Source: Daphnia pulex (Eukaryota; Arthropoda; Branchiopoda; Diplostraca; Daphniidae). From it: 64,000 bases of DNA. Position 1 is the stretch's first letter. The number at the start of each line of letters is the position of its first letter. Of the stretch, positions 10,434-22,000 are shown one piece after another. The translations under genes and the position numbers were made by a program. Under the pieces are notes generated by a model that worked only from the letters and a program-made list of their open reading frames with translations, was not told the origin of the DNA and did no database searches. The stretch lies in NCBI RefSeq assembly GCF_021134715.1, contig NC_060018.1:5845501-5909500 (forward strand). Reading direction: 5' to 3'.

Positions 10434-10570
10434 GGCAGAGAAAATTTCCGTGTTTTGGGGCAGGAAAAGGGAATTTTTTTTATGTAGTTCTATATTTGAC
10501 CGCTAGATAGCGTGTGGAGAATGTTTTCTTTTTTTTTTAAATTATTTTTTGTGACCCTTTCTGTGTGCCA
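10434..10570 (-). repeat. Right terminal inverted repeat
   Basis: Reverse complement of the left repeat at 111-247, with the same order of blocks. Homology ends at the TA dinucleotide at 10571-10572. Just inside it lies the cluster of CGACAGTAGAACTCCA-like repeats (10131-10395). Confidence 0.75.
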
Positions 10571-10572
10571 TA

Positions 10573-13500
10573 CAGCTAAATAAAATAACGAAAAAATAAC
10601 TCAATTCAAGTTTGAATTCAGTTTTGGTATCAATCAGTGTATCTTACGCTCACATAAGTAGGTGCCCCCCATCGCCCCCCATCGACTATCGTTGGCATAT
10701 AAGTGAGGGAAGGAGAGTGAGTGCATCTCCAATTCTCCATGTAACCTTTATATTCTTCATCTTCTTTCATTTAATGGAAAATAAAACACTTTTCCTTTAA
10801 TAGGAAAACAAAAATAGAAAACTGATGGAATGCACAAAATAATAACAACAAAATGCAGGCTCAATTTATACTGAAAGTCTTTATTTTCCACATTTAAATC
10901 TTATTGAGCGTAGCAATCATTAAAAAAAACCAATGAGATATATAATATAGGGTTGTCGTCGAAATCATTTCTTTCCGATCGAACGGGCGACAATGCTGAG
11001 ACGACAGTAAAATTTCAATGAGACTGATAAACGAGAAACAGTGACAGTTAAACGTTTCACTCGAAGGTGAATATCGATTAGACGTTTCGGATAGCAGATG
11101 CCCGGAAGGCATCGTAACAGGGTCTCGGACATGATCCTGGACAACCCAGTTGTATTGCTTTACAGCTTGGCTTCGGGTGTCAATTGATTGTCTGGTCACG
11201 GCTGCAAGGCTTGTGTCATTGTCGAATCACACCTGCATCCGCACGACAGACGATCCCAAGGAAATCCAACTGAAATAATCATGCGGACGAATATAAGGGA
11301 AAAAGACGCGAGAGAAAAATGGTTTGAATGAAAAACAAAGTTTAAAAGAAAGAAAGAGGAGATCAAAAAGCCGAGTGAGACTGTAGCATATACACTGGTT
11401 ATGTAATGTCACAGTATAGACAAAGACGAGCATTTGCTTGTTGGTGTCGGATAGACAAGAGATAGGCGAGGGCGAGAAAAAGGTGTTGGAGTGCAGATTA
11501 AAATGCTGAAAAAAAAAGAGAAAAGCACTCGGGTCTTCTCTGGTTGGACGAGGAGAAAAGTAGGGAGGAAGCGGTGGTTAAAAGAAAAGGTTTCCTTCCA
11601 AACCCTCCGACAAAGCGACAAAGAGAGGAGGAGCTCATCTACACGATGTATCTTGGTCGACCATCTCCGCCTTTGATCGACCGACCATTTGCAATTCTAC
11701 AGAGAGAGAGAGAGACTCTATGAAGCCTCTGTTGTATACAGCCCCAGTTTTGGGGGGATTTTTTTTTCAAACTCAAAGAAGAAGAAGAAGATAAAAGAAA
11801 ATTCTGGATTTTCTGATGCAGCAGCGCTGGAGGCCTAATGCACACCTTATTTCTTCCCCCCGGGCTTTGTGAGCTCCATCACTCCTCAGGTGTGAGAAAG
11901 AAAACCTGCGACTCAAAGTGTCCAATCCAACGGTTGTAAAAATCATCGGCGTTTTGGTGTTCACCCAGCTGAGATTATTCTGTTTTTTTATTCCAGCGCG
12001 ACCCGTCGATGGCCTAGCAAAACGTGAAAGGTGATTTTCTACTATACCCCAAAAACCGCTGGGCATCTCTTCCGACAAAGACGATGACTCGATTCGGTTG
12101 CATGTTCAATCTTCCTACGCTTTTCAGTCGGAATGGAAGTGGGGGGGAAATCACATCTGAAGAAGAAGACACAAAATAAAATGTTTAAATCAAAAGGGGG
12201 AATCGAAAAGTAGCATGTTTCACCAGGAAATTATATATCTATCCGGCGGAATCGATGTCGAAGCACGAAGTCAGGGGAGCTTCTTTATAAACATCAAAAG
12301 AGAAAATATCACGTGCGTTCCCCCCAAAAAAGTCAATTTCCTTCATAACCAAATCAATAGTCTATTTTTGAAATCACAAGAGTCGACGCAGTAGCAGCAG
12401 TAGCTCAAGTTAAAATGGTAATCGGGAATATAAGTAATTTGTTCACAATCACGCTCTCAATATATCAAAAACCCCCAAAAATCGTGCTGCTGCTGAATCC
12501 CCCGGTTTTTTGTTCTTCTGGAGTTTAAAGAGAATGAAGACATAGGGCAAGTTCATCAGCGGCTGTTAACTGCGTAGTTTTTCAACTTTGCCGTTGATGG
12601 ATGAGCTGGTTTCAAACTCATTTCAAATGCTAAAAAAAAAAAAAAAAAAAATGAAACAGTGTCGGGAAATCATCACAGATGGGCATGGCCGCTGTCTGCT
12701 GCATCGCGCGGGAGAGAGTCGCATTTATTTTTGTTGGAAATTGGCCAGCAGCGTTCTATTGCACAACGAGTTGTGTGAGTGATTTTATCGCACCCAGAAT
12801 GAAATGGAGGCTGTTGCCTGCCTGCCTTGGGTTGGTATTACCTATTGCATCTATAGTCTATAGCCCATGCTCCTCCGCTCCCGCAGCCCGGTCAATTTCC
12901 CCCCACCCAGCTGCAAGGTGTGTTGGCCATCAGTTGCGTGCACGTGCGCTCGTGATGCTCTAAGCGAACGGCAAAAGTGCCAGCAACCTGGAGGGAACTC
13001 GACAGGCTCCATCGCTCGTATAACCCCATGAATAGAGAGTATAACCGCTCGTTTATTTGGCCCGGCTCACGCACGGCCAATGTATAGCTACACACAGTGT
13101 GCCACAACAACAACGCCAAAGCCAAAAAGAAAAAAGGAGAATCTATACCATCACACGACGAAAGAGAAAGAGCCACGCAGTCTGGCCGATGAAAAACTTT
13201 TGCCTAATGGGAGTGTCTCTGGCACTCTTCCGGGGTTCCGGCCCAGCAGCCATAGACTTGGCACAGAGACAAGAAGTTTCCTTTTTTTATTATTTCCCCG
13301 ATGTACACAGGACACAGGCCGGGGGGAAGAGGCTTTCGTTGTTTTTCTGGGTCGCTGTCAAGTCTTTTCACACGACTTTAATGTCAAGAGTCTGTTGGGC
13401 TGAATCACTTTCTAGACTATACGAGCGCATATATATATAATCCGGAATGTATTGCGCGTTACTGGCCTGTCGCGATCGAATGACGGATGGACGAATGCTG

Positions 13501-16500
13501 CTGCTGCAGCTCTGCATATATCCTACATCTCTGTTTCGACATCGTCGTCTCGTCCCTATATATATTCCGTGAGAGTGTCTCTTTCTCTTATGTAATAAGC
13601 CAAGCGATGAGGATCTCTCATTTCCACGACTCGGGTCGTCTGGAGTGGAAGTGCGAGCGGCTGGGCTTCGGTCGTGATGCATCATATACTCTTAATGAAA
13701 TTTGGTGGAAGGCCAGCAACCAACAAGCCCATCTGGGTCTGCCCGGGACCCCCCTAGTTTATATATGCTGCCCCCGCGGGCGTGGTGCACACATAAACAC
13801 ATCATTCGATTATCTTCTCGTCTAGATGAGCTGGATATGCGGCGATATCGTGATATGGCGAGTGCGCTGTCATGTGCTATTTTTCTCTGGGGCCTTCTAT
13901 TCATTTTGGATGGGAGACTGGGAGTTGAGTAGTATTATTCCATTCAAACACTATGTTCCTCTCCATCTGTACGGCCACTCCCCTATCTCGTATTGTTGTG
14001 TCTAACCCGCCGAGTGGCCCATGTACATATGGAAAAACGACGACGACGACGACGAATAAACGATGCGTAGAGAATGGGCCGGAACGTCGGGAAGCGCGCG
14101 TGCTGGGCGGGAGAGAACAGACACGTATATAGTAAGTACTACGCCGTCCACAAAAAGGAGAGAGACGGACAGGCGTGGCTGGAAGAGAAGAAAAAAAGGA
14201 GGGGGGGTCTCAAATTGTCACGGCATCGCACTGCGGCGGCGGCGGCCCACGCAATCCTCTGCTGGAAACAAACAGCTGGGCTGGATTTCCCAGCAAAAAA
14301 AAAAGCAGCGTGCTCGGTCGGCGCTTATTAATAATCCCCCCACCGACCAACAATTTGTGCGCCCCACACACGTCTTGATCTCCGTATCGGGTGGAAAAAA
14401 ACTAAAAAACAAAAACAACTTTTGCCCAGTCATTCACGCCGAAAATGTTGGTCACACACGTCTTCCACAGTTGACTGTCTTGATCAGAGAAAGAGGCGGG
14501 CGGCAGGAAATTCCCGTCGCTTTCATTTCGTTCGTGTGTTGTGTAGCTGTCAGGAAAACAAGAAAATAATAATCTCTGCCGAGTCGTTCGTTTCGATCAG
14601 AGACCAGCTGAGAATCTCAATTCTCAAAGAGATGCTGTTTTCCAGTTGACTGCGTCCCGAATCGACGATAAACCACATAGTGCCTTGTTGTCTATCCCAT
14701 CCGATTTTCATCAGAATAAACGACACGTCCCGGACTCTCTCTCGGTCCCAATGATTAAGTTGTTTTTTTGTTTGCCTTTTGCTCAAGAACATTTGTCACG
14801 AACTGGTTCTATAGATAAAAAAGGATTACCTGTTCATCGGATTATATGGCTTATTGTTTGACATGTGACTGGCAAACTTTTTTTCTTATCACGAATATTA
14901 ATTTTATCTTGTCAAGCGCATTAGCTTATTATTACGCGACTTGCGCATGCGCTGGACACTTGATTCCTTCCACATTTGGGGCTTTCAAATTTATTAACCG
15001 GCAGTTGATTTCCGATTTTAGATTTCTGGATGATGATTGTTCGTGACGGGAATCGAGCTTAGTATAAAATGGCGAGGAGGATCTCGCGTGACCGACGTGG
15101 TGCAGAGCAGTCGTAGACAACTCCAGTCGAGTCGAAAACACGTCGTTCTTACTACCATTGTTAAAATCTTAGCTACAATTAGTCCGGCCCTTCGGAACGC
15201 GCAAACGTGACTGGATAGACCCCGTCATTGTCACCCCGTTTAATCCTTGTTAACACTCGTAGACAAAACAAAACAAAAAAAGCTGTTGGCTGCGCACGAA
15301 AAGGAAAAGTTAGGCCAGCAATATTACGTCTACATAGAAGTTAATCCTGTTGAACACATAAAATAACGATTTCCGTGGCATTCAACGAATTCCTATTACA
15401 TATATATTTTTCCCCGTGACAACAACGCCGACTTTTGTTCTTTCTTTTCATTTTTCTCGGCTAAGCTTTTTCGGCTTTGGTTGGGGGAGGAAAATTAAAT
15501 CAAAGTTTTTCAGATTGCAGTCAACTGCGAATGCAATATCCAAGATATTCGAGCTAGCGGATTATTATTTGATAATATTTCAGAAACTGCGACGGAAATG
15601 AAGTTTCGCTACATAACATTTCTCTTCACCCAATAAAAAACAGTTCGGTGGGATTATTATATTTGATTTGATTTTTTGTTCGAGCGCTTGCCGCGCTGCC
15701 GAGCCGAGACCCTTAGATGTCGGTGCTTGTACGCAAGTATAAATATCCTTTTGGAGTATAGGCCATAAGTTAGACGCTGATGGAGAATCGTGAGACGTTT
15801 CTTTATTAAAAACTCAAAAGGAGAAAAAGGGAGGATGAAGGAGAAATGCGTCATCAAAAACAACATTAAGCCTTTTTTTATTTATGAAACTGTTAGGAAA
15901 CAAGTGACAGGCACAACGATTGTAAAAATCCCCCCATTTCTCATGCCACCGCGCGGTCTACTTAGTTTTTCTTTTTTTTTTCTTAAACGAAACACAAGAG
16001 AGAAAAATAACAGCCCCTCGTCTTCCTATAATACATAAGTTATATGTTTTACACAAGTCGAGTGTGTGGTGGGTGCTGTGTGTAGTACCTTTTGCGGTGC
16101 CCATTCCGTGTTTCTGCCTCGATGGCATATAACAGTCGTCTAAGTTGGGTAAGGCCCGTTGGCTAAAACATATGTAACACCGATTTCACTGACGCTGGGC
16201 TGGCCATTAGAAATACACCTCTCCTATATATATCTTTCATCTTATTATTATGAATACATGGGCGATAGATGGTAAATCTCCCGGCTAATTGCTCTTTTGT
16301 GTCTTGTGCCTAAAGAGGTGGTACATGCCAGTGAATTGTTGTCGTTATCTCAGATAATATGCCTTTTGAATATAGCGTTGAGATTCTCCGCGTTCATTTC
16401 GGTTGGAAACAGTTGGGCCAACCTTGACTGTCAAATGTTGACCCTCTCATTTCTAGCGTTATAAACGGCCTGCGACTGCTGTGGCTTGAAAATTGTTGCT

Positions 16501-17205
16501 TTTCATTCCAAAGTCAAGAGGAAAGAAGAGAAAAAGAAGAGAGAAACATCAAGAAGAATAAGAAACCTAACCTTTTCTTTCTTTCTTTCCTGCTATTCAT
16601 GGCGAAAGAAAAAAAAAACTCCGATTCCGGATTGGGGGATGAAGTCTTTTTTCGTTTTCTTCTTTTTCTTGTTCTGCAGCTGCAGTCCAGCAGCATCGAG
16701 AGGCCGGCTCCCCGCTATTCAAGAGCCCCTTTTTCTGATTTCTATAGGTGTCGGAGCCAAATAAGAAAGAGAGAGATGAGGCACTTGGTCCGCAGAGACC
16801 CAAGAAAGGATTTCCATTCAATTCAGTCAATAGCCGAATCGAAATGAAACTGCCCTTTTTTCTTCTTCTTATTTCTTTCTCTCTCTTTCTTTCTTTCTAT
16901 TTCAAGATGTGTACACGAACTTGCTGCTTTTTTTGTGTGTGTTGTGGGACTTTCCGTTCTCTTTTCTGAACGTAACCGTTCGACTCTTGCTATATCTTGT
17001 CCTGTACACCTGGCGCATAGTCTATCCGACAGCGTCCTCGATGACAAGTCCCGTCCACTCGCTCCCGCCTCCGCAGTTATCACGTCTACACATAGCAAAA
17101 ACGACATTCAAAGACTTTGATCAACAGTGAACTGCAAATTTAGTGCGAACCGATCCAGCCAACAGCCAATAATCGACAAAGAAAGGCACAGCCAACTATT
17201 CCGAC
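10573..17205. other. Long non-coding interval, GAGA and triplet-rich
   Basis: No open frame here is supported by homology or splice structure. Contents include a 20-A run at 12632-12651, GAGA-type tracts near 11700, a CGACGACGACGACGACG run near 14039-14054, and a TATA-like box (TATAAAA, 15063-15069) upstream of a stretch resembling a transcribed leader, with no coding exon following. The segment 16500-16900 is dominated by long homopurine and homopyrimidine tracts. From about 17030 the sequence resembles the 5' untranslated leader of the exon at 17206. Confidence 0.4.
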
Positions 17206-17255
17206 ATGGATTACTACAACCAGTTCTCACGGGCCAGCAGATCTGTCATCAACAG
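17206..17255 (+). CDS. Candidate first coding exon of an unidentified gene
   Basis: An ATG at 17206 in good context (CCGACATGG) opens 16 codons plus two bases, reading MDYYNQFSRASRSVINR across the junction, and meets a consensus donor CAG|GTAAGG at 17256. The roughly 170 bp upstream are balanced in composition, A/C-rich and free of the low-complexity tracts around them, as expected of a 5' leader. The exon ends in phase 2, so it cannot be an alternative first exon joined to RGM exon 2, which needs phase 1. The peptide is not recognised. Downstream exons were not found and may lie beyond the window. Confidence 0.4.
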
Positions 17256-20200
17256 GTAAGGTCCACCACTTCTCACCCGTTCCCACAAACTCACCAAACA
17301 AAAGAGTATTAGATTTGTATTCTTTCCCTTCCAATGATTGTCGGCTCCTATTCAACCGCGTCCCGAGAAACGGATCGACAATCCTGTGGGAATCGGAAGG
17401 ATTTCCCATTTTTTTTCAAAATAAAATAAGGTGCTGTTGATAGGGAGGGGATATGCCATTTTCGCTATGAAAGTGTGACAATTTGCGACAAGGGAACACA
17501 GCCGGTACGAAATTCTCTTTTCAAAAGAGATAAAAAGAAAAAAGAAAACCCCAAAAAATTCAAATGTATCCATTATAAAAGGTTCCTCTGCGTATATCAA
17601 GGGCGATAAAAAGGGGGAGATCAACCCATTGGCTGTGTGTCGGTCGGTTTCGAACTTGGAAGCGAAAAAACTTAAGCGCACTGTGCGGTAAACCGGCAAA
17701 GTACGACGTTACTTTTTTTTAACGATTCCCATGAATTCCACCCGACGAATCAAAATTGTATATTTCTCTCTCTCTCTGTCTGAGAAATAAGAAAATATAA
17801 AAATCCTAAACAATCTTTGTCTTTGGAACACGTGCAGAGAATGGCACTACCGGGCTATAGACTGTACTACACACACATGTATAATAGTCGTGAAGTTCTT
17901 TTCTTTTTTAATAGTTCTCTTGCCTTTTTTTCTCTCTACTCTCGAGGCAACAGTAGTTTTATCGTCCATTTTCTTTTCTTTTTTCGTTCTGCGGCGGACG
18001 CGTTTGAAATGTTCATCGGGAGAGATATATGAGGCATATAAGCCGACCCATTATATCAAAAAATAAAAGAAACTCTCCCGAGAGACTTGATTAAGGTTGA
18101 AGCGCCAGTTATATACGTACGTACATTTCCTGCTATTACCACACGCACGTATATCTAAAGAAAACACGGCCAGACAGTGTGAACACTTGCAGACGTCGAA
18201 TCCATCTATCATATTCCGCATTTTTGGGTTCTCCATCCAATCCGGGCGGCTATGCACGACGACAGAGGAATTTTTCTCTAGCGATTCCAGTTCGATTTTC
18301 CATAGACTCTCTGCTGCATTATACATTTACGTTGATGTATGCATGTATGCGCGCGCACACATAGTCGCGGAGGGGGTGAATAAATGTAGTTTACAAGATT
18401 CCTCCAACACCTTTTATTTTTTGGAGGGGAAAAAGGAATATAAGCTTTTCCGATTCACATGGATGTTGTCGCTTCTCTTTTTTTTTATTTCTTGGGCACC
18501 GGCCGGCCGTCCGTCCGTCCCCCCCTACGTGTTATTGTTTCCTCTTTTCCAGACACTTTGTTCCAGCACAGCCTATAGGAAAACGCGATAGAAAAAAGCT
18601 GCTGGGGGCGATGAGGCTTCACCCAAATGCACCGAGGGAAAAACAAGCACACACACATATAGAGAAAGAGAGAGAGAGATATGTTATTCTTCTTTTTTCT
18701 TATATTCTTTGACACAAAAAGCGTGTTGCAGGTGTTGGTTTCCTCCGCCTCCGACAAGCCGCTAATGGAACAGCCCTTCAGGGATCTTCTGGTCACTGGA
18801 ACATTACTTCCCTCTATCTCCTTGTATTATTCTTCTTCTTCTTTTTACTCCCCCCCAGTATGTACCTTTTTATTTTTCTTTAAATCGAATTCTTAGACTT
18901 GGATGATGTTTCCCTCTGCCCCCCCCCTCCTAAAAATGGCCCCCTCCCTTCAGCTTTTTCTTATTGTTCTCTGTACCACTTGTGGGATCCCACGGCAACA
19001 TGTTCACCTTCCATAATGGAAATTGAAGAAGCGTTGAATTTGGCCACCCCCCATTTTTGCGCTCGAAAGTTATAAGAAAAGACTCGGAGGAACTAAAGCG
19101 AAAAATGCGACTGACTTTGCAGCCGCAGCAGCAGCAGCAGCCGGTTCAAACAATTCCAGATAATAATGGGCCTTTCCGAGAGAGTGTTCCAGGAGATAAG
19201 GCCGCCGTAGGCAACACTCAAACAGTGTAAGGTGGGTGCGGTGGAAAATGATCAAAAAACAGCGGCGATTTGCTCCAAAGTGTCAGAATGTGACACCTCA
19301 TAAAACCTCGATCGAGCTCTTCTCGCCTTGGATTATAACCATCATTTCGACATTCCTCTTGTAATATAATCCCCCCTTTGATTCCGTCGCTGGATTGCGT
19401 GTGGATTGGAGGGAAAAGGGCCGCTACCAAACAAAATGAATTGATTCAACACTTTCGAAAAAACACCATTTCCAAGATAAAGGAGTTGGCCCCCGACTCT
19501 TTTTTTCATTTTTAAAAAGAGTTTTAAGTCGACATGATGTCTGTCTGTCACCTTCGTGGAGTGGACAACGCCCTTGTAGTGCCCCACACCGCTACTACAC
19601 TAAAGGTCCCAATATTTGGAATGGCACCCAGGTGCCAACTAACATTTTGCTCGTCGATGAAAAACTAAAAAGGGACGGCCACATTTTTTTCTGCTGACGT
19701 TTTATGTATTTAAAGAAGAAAGGAAGAACGAAAAAAAAAATATTTCCACCTAGTATAAAATATTTCTTTTGGCTCGGAGAGAGTTTGGTTATATTTTCCG
19801 AGAAAAAATCGCTCCATCTATTTATCTTTCTTGTAATAAAAAAGAATTTCGTTTTTCTTTTTTATTTGTTTGGACGTTTGTTTCCAAGCCGGTCTGTCAA
19901 CACTCACTCGGTGTACGTGTTTGTGTACAGAACGACACGGAATTCAAGCCATGCAAATGTTGATCCAAGTGAGCGATCGTTATTTCTCATCCGGGCTCTT
20001 TATTTTTCAATTTTTTGTTTTCCCCCTTTACAGCGCCCATATACTACTGCTGCTGCCCTCCCATTTCTTTTTCTGGTGTAGTAGATAGATACACAAGTTG
20101 AGTTATTTTCATTGAAATGGCCATGTCTTTAAGAGTTGGTGCCCAATAAAAACACACCCATCTGTTTAGACAGATGGGCCCAAGAGCGCAGCTATACAGG

Positions 20201-20884
20201 ATAGATATAGATATGGTGATGGCCCGCTCGAGGTGCTACGCGGCTGTCCTGTAGTCACTTTTGTTGTGTTGAGGTTTCGTGCGCTGCCATGGCTCATGTG
20301 CTGCTGGACTATTAGGAGAGAGCCTTACCTCACACGGTGGTGGTCATTAAAGTCATAAAAATTTCCCTTTTTTTCTCATACACGGAGAGAGAAAAAGAGA
20401 CTCGAAGGAAAAAAGGCTCTAGTACTATAAGCTTTTATGAAAGGCACATCAGAGAGATATACACGTCTGTCAAAAGAAGCGGGGGCTAATATTCACGATT
20501 TCAAGAAGATTCAGAAAAACTTGACGTCCGCCAAATATAAAGAAGAAAGTGGAAGATCAAAAACCCAATCCGAATTTATATTCCCTTTTGGAATTATGAC
20601 AAGTGCTGCTGCGAGAGAGAGAGAGAGAGGAAAGAAAGAAAAACCGTTTCAATCTTGATAGCAAACATCTTTTGGATATGATATATTCCTTTAAAAAAGG
20701 AAGGTACATATTATATTCCCCCGTCTTTCCTTTAGCGAATAAATCTTTGCCCTTCTATTATCCCGCTCCCCGATTCTCCTTTTTGATGTTTGCCTGTTTC
20801 TTTTGCCAACTCACCATTCCACTTCATCTCTTATTACGCGCAGGAGAGATGCGTTACGGGGGCGGGGACAGATTATGAATAAAC
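17256..20884. other. Non-coding interval
   Basis: Poly-pyrimidine and poly-purine tracts, CA and GA runs and scattered short frames without homology. A perfect 9-bp-stem hairpin lies at 20157-20178 (CCCATCTGT, loop TTAG, ACAGATGGG). Nothing here is supported as a gene, though it could be intron of the 17206 exon's gene. Confidence 0.4.
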
Positions 20885-22000
20885 GAGGAGGTCCCGGTGT
20901 GGTCCCTCTCGGTCATAACATTTTCTAGACTTTGCACTTTGATTGAAGTGTTTAAAGTTCAAATGTTTTTGAATTCGACAAGAGACAACAGTTTCAGTCA
21001 AACGCCTATAGCTCGGGAATAATCGCATTTCCCTACAATCTAACGATTTGTAACCAAAGCCATCAAATAGTCAAAAAAGGAAAAATAGCTTTAATTTGTC
21101 CTACCTTTAAGCCTGGGAAATTCGGCCAGGCATCCATCCATAAGTGCTGCATCCGCAGAAGAGATGAATGTTACACCAGCAGGCGGGATAGGAAAGAGGG
21201 GGTCCTCGTGAATACACCCACACTCACATGGGTGTACACAAGGACATTTCAAGAAAGGAGAAGAAGAAATTCGGAACTCGATCGACATCGGTATAGGTTC
21301 TCCAATCTAACGGGATGCTGTTTACCTAAAAAACAAATAAAAATGGGTTACGAAAATAATATTTACAGAAACAAAAAGGTTGAAAATGAGATTGTGGGTT
21401 AATCCTAATTGTTAATGAGAATTTAAGGTTTACGTGTAAAACACTGCATTTAAGCAATTCATGCAATGCATCATTAAAATCTCTAGCAGGTCACAGGTTA
21501 ATAAAGCAACGAAAATCATTACCCAAGCGATTATACTGAGATTGTTACAGTGGCCAATGCCACCAGAAGCAAATCTTGCATATCGTGTTGTTATGATGGC
21601 TGGTTCAGGCCTCAAATCTACACAAAGGAGAAGGTTACATCATACAAACAAACTATGCCATGCATCAACAGGGAGCTTAGATAATAAATGCTAGTCAGGA
21701 ACTAACATTTCACAAATTTGGATCAGGTTTAACTCTACTATTTCAGCTTCCATAATCATTATATTTGTATTCTTAAGTGTTATTTACCTGCTATAAACAG
21801 CAGAGTGTACATTCAGCTATTCTATAACGAGACGCGACCAGAGTTGACAAGACGATCACATTAATTTGTAATTTTATTTTTAGAACTATTTTTCGTGCAG
21901 ACACGTTACGATTCCAAAGTAGTGGTCGTTCAGAATTTCTTTGTAATCTTAGCAGACGACACTCATCTTCTAATTAATCATACTTGCAAATAAGATATCG
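20885..22000 (-). repeat. Gene-like inverted repeat, left copy
   Basis: The reverse complement of this segment matches 57640-58780 over its whole length. Shared blocks include CTCTGGTCGCGTCTCGTTAT and CTGTTTATAGCAGGTAAATA, a GAACCAGCCATCATA box, and a CCCAGGCTTAAAGGTAGGAC box. Similarity covers promoter-proximal DNA, exon-like parts and introns, so the copies arose by DNA duplication, not retroposition. The copies are in opposite orientation, with about 35.6 kb between them holding the retrotransposon and RGM. Confidence 0.8.
21224..21812 (-). CDS. Possible small spliced gene, 73-residue peptide of unknown function
   Basis: Three pieces join in frame on the minus strand: 21812-21788 (ATG, starting MYTLLFIA), 21617-21523 (DLRPEPAIITTRYARFASGG onward) and 21325-21224 (VNSIPLDWRTYTDVDRVPNF onward, stop TGA at 21226-21224). 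Donors are GTAAATA and GTAATGA, acceptors TGTGTAG and TTTTTTAG, and the phases agree (1 then 0). The N-terminus is short and hydrophobic. The protein matches nothing I recognise. The related copy at 57.6-58.8 kb has lost the ATG and the frame, so either this copy is the surviving gene or both are decayed and the frame is chance. A non-coding RNA is an alternative. Confidence 0.35.

Larger units (their letters stand above)
111..10570. mobile_element. Candidate 10.46-kb TIR-bounded element, TA target duplication
   Basis: The two ends are inverted copies of one sequence: 111 onward begins TGGCACGCCGAAAGAGTCAC, and the reverse complement of the right end begins TGGCACACAGAAAGGGTCAC. Similarity runs about 137 bp inward on both sides and stops outside 111 and 10570. 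The dinucleotide TA lies immediately outside each end (109-110 and 10571-10572), as expected of a TA-targeting cut-and-paste element. Inside are a cohesin SA gene fragment, direct duplications, two palindromic elements, a minisatellite and a subterminal repeat cluster. I recognise no transposase, so the unit would be non-autonomous, a decayed autonomous element, or two related ends that enclose host DNA by chance. The superfamily is not assigned. Confidence 0.6.

Noticed and set aside
10894..11273. Minus-strand open frame containing DPVTMPSGHLLSE, reminiscent of the DPV-x-x-PSGH signature of U-box domains, behind a strong acceptor near 11273
   Set aside because: A stop (TGA) lies in frame just upstream, no ATG precedes the motif, and the rest does not follow the U-box pattern. 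Probably chance similarity or a decayed fragment.
15063..15130. TATAAAA box followed by a leader-like stretch
   Set aside because: No initiator at the usual distance and no coding exon or donor follows convincingly.
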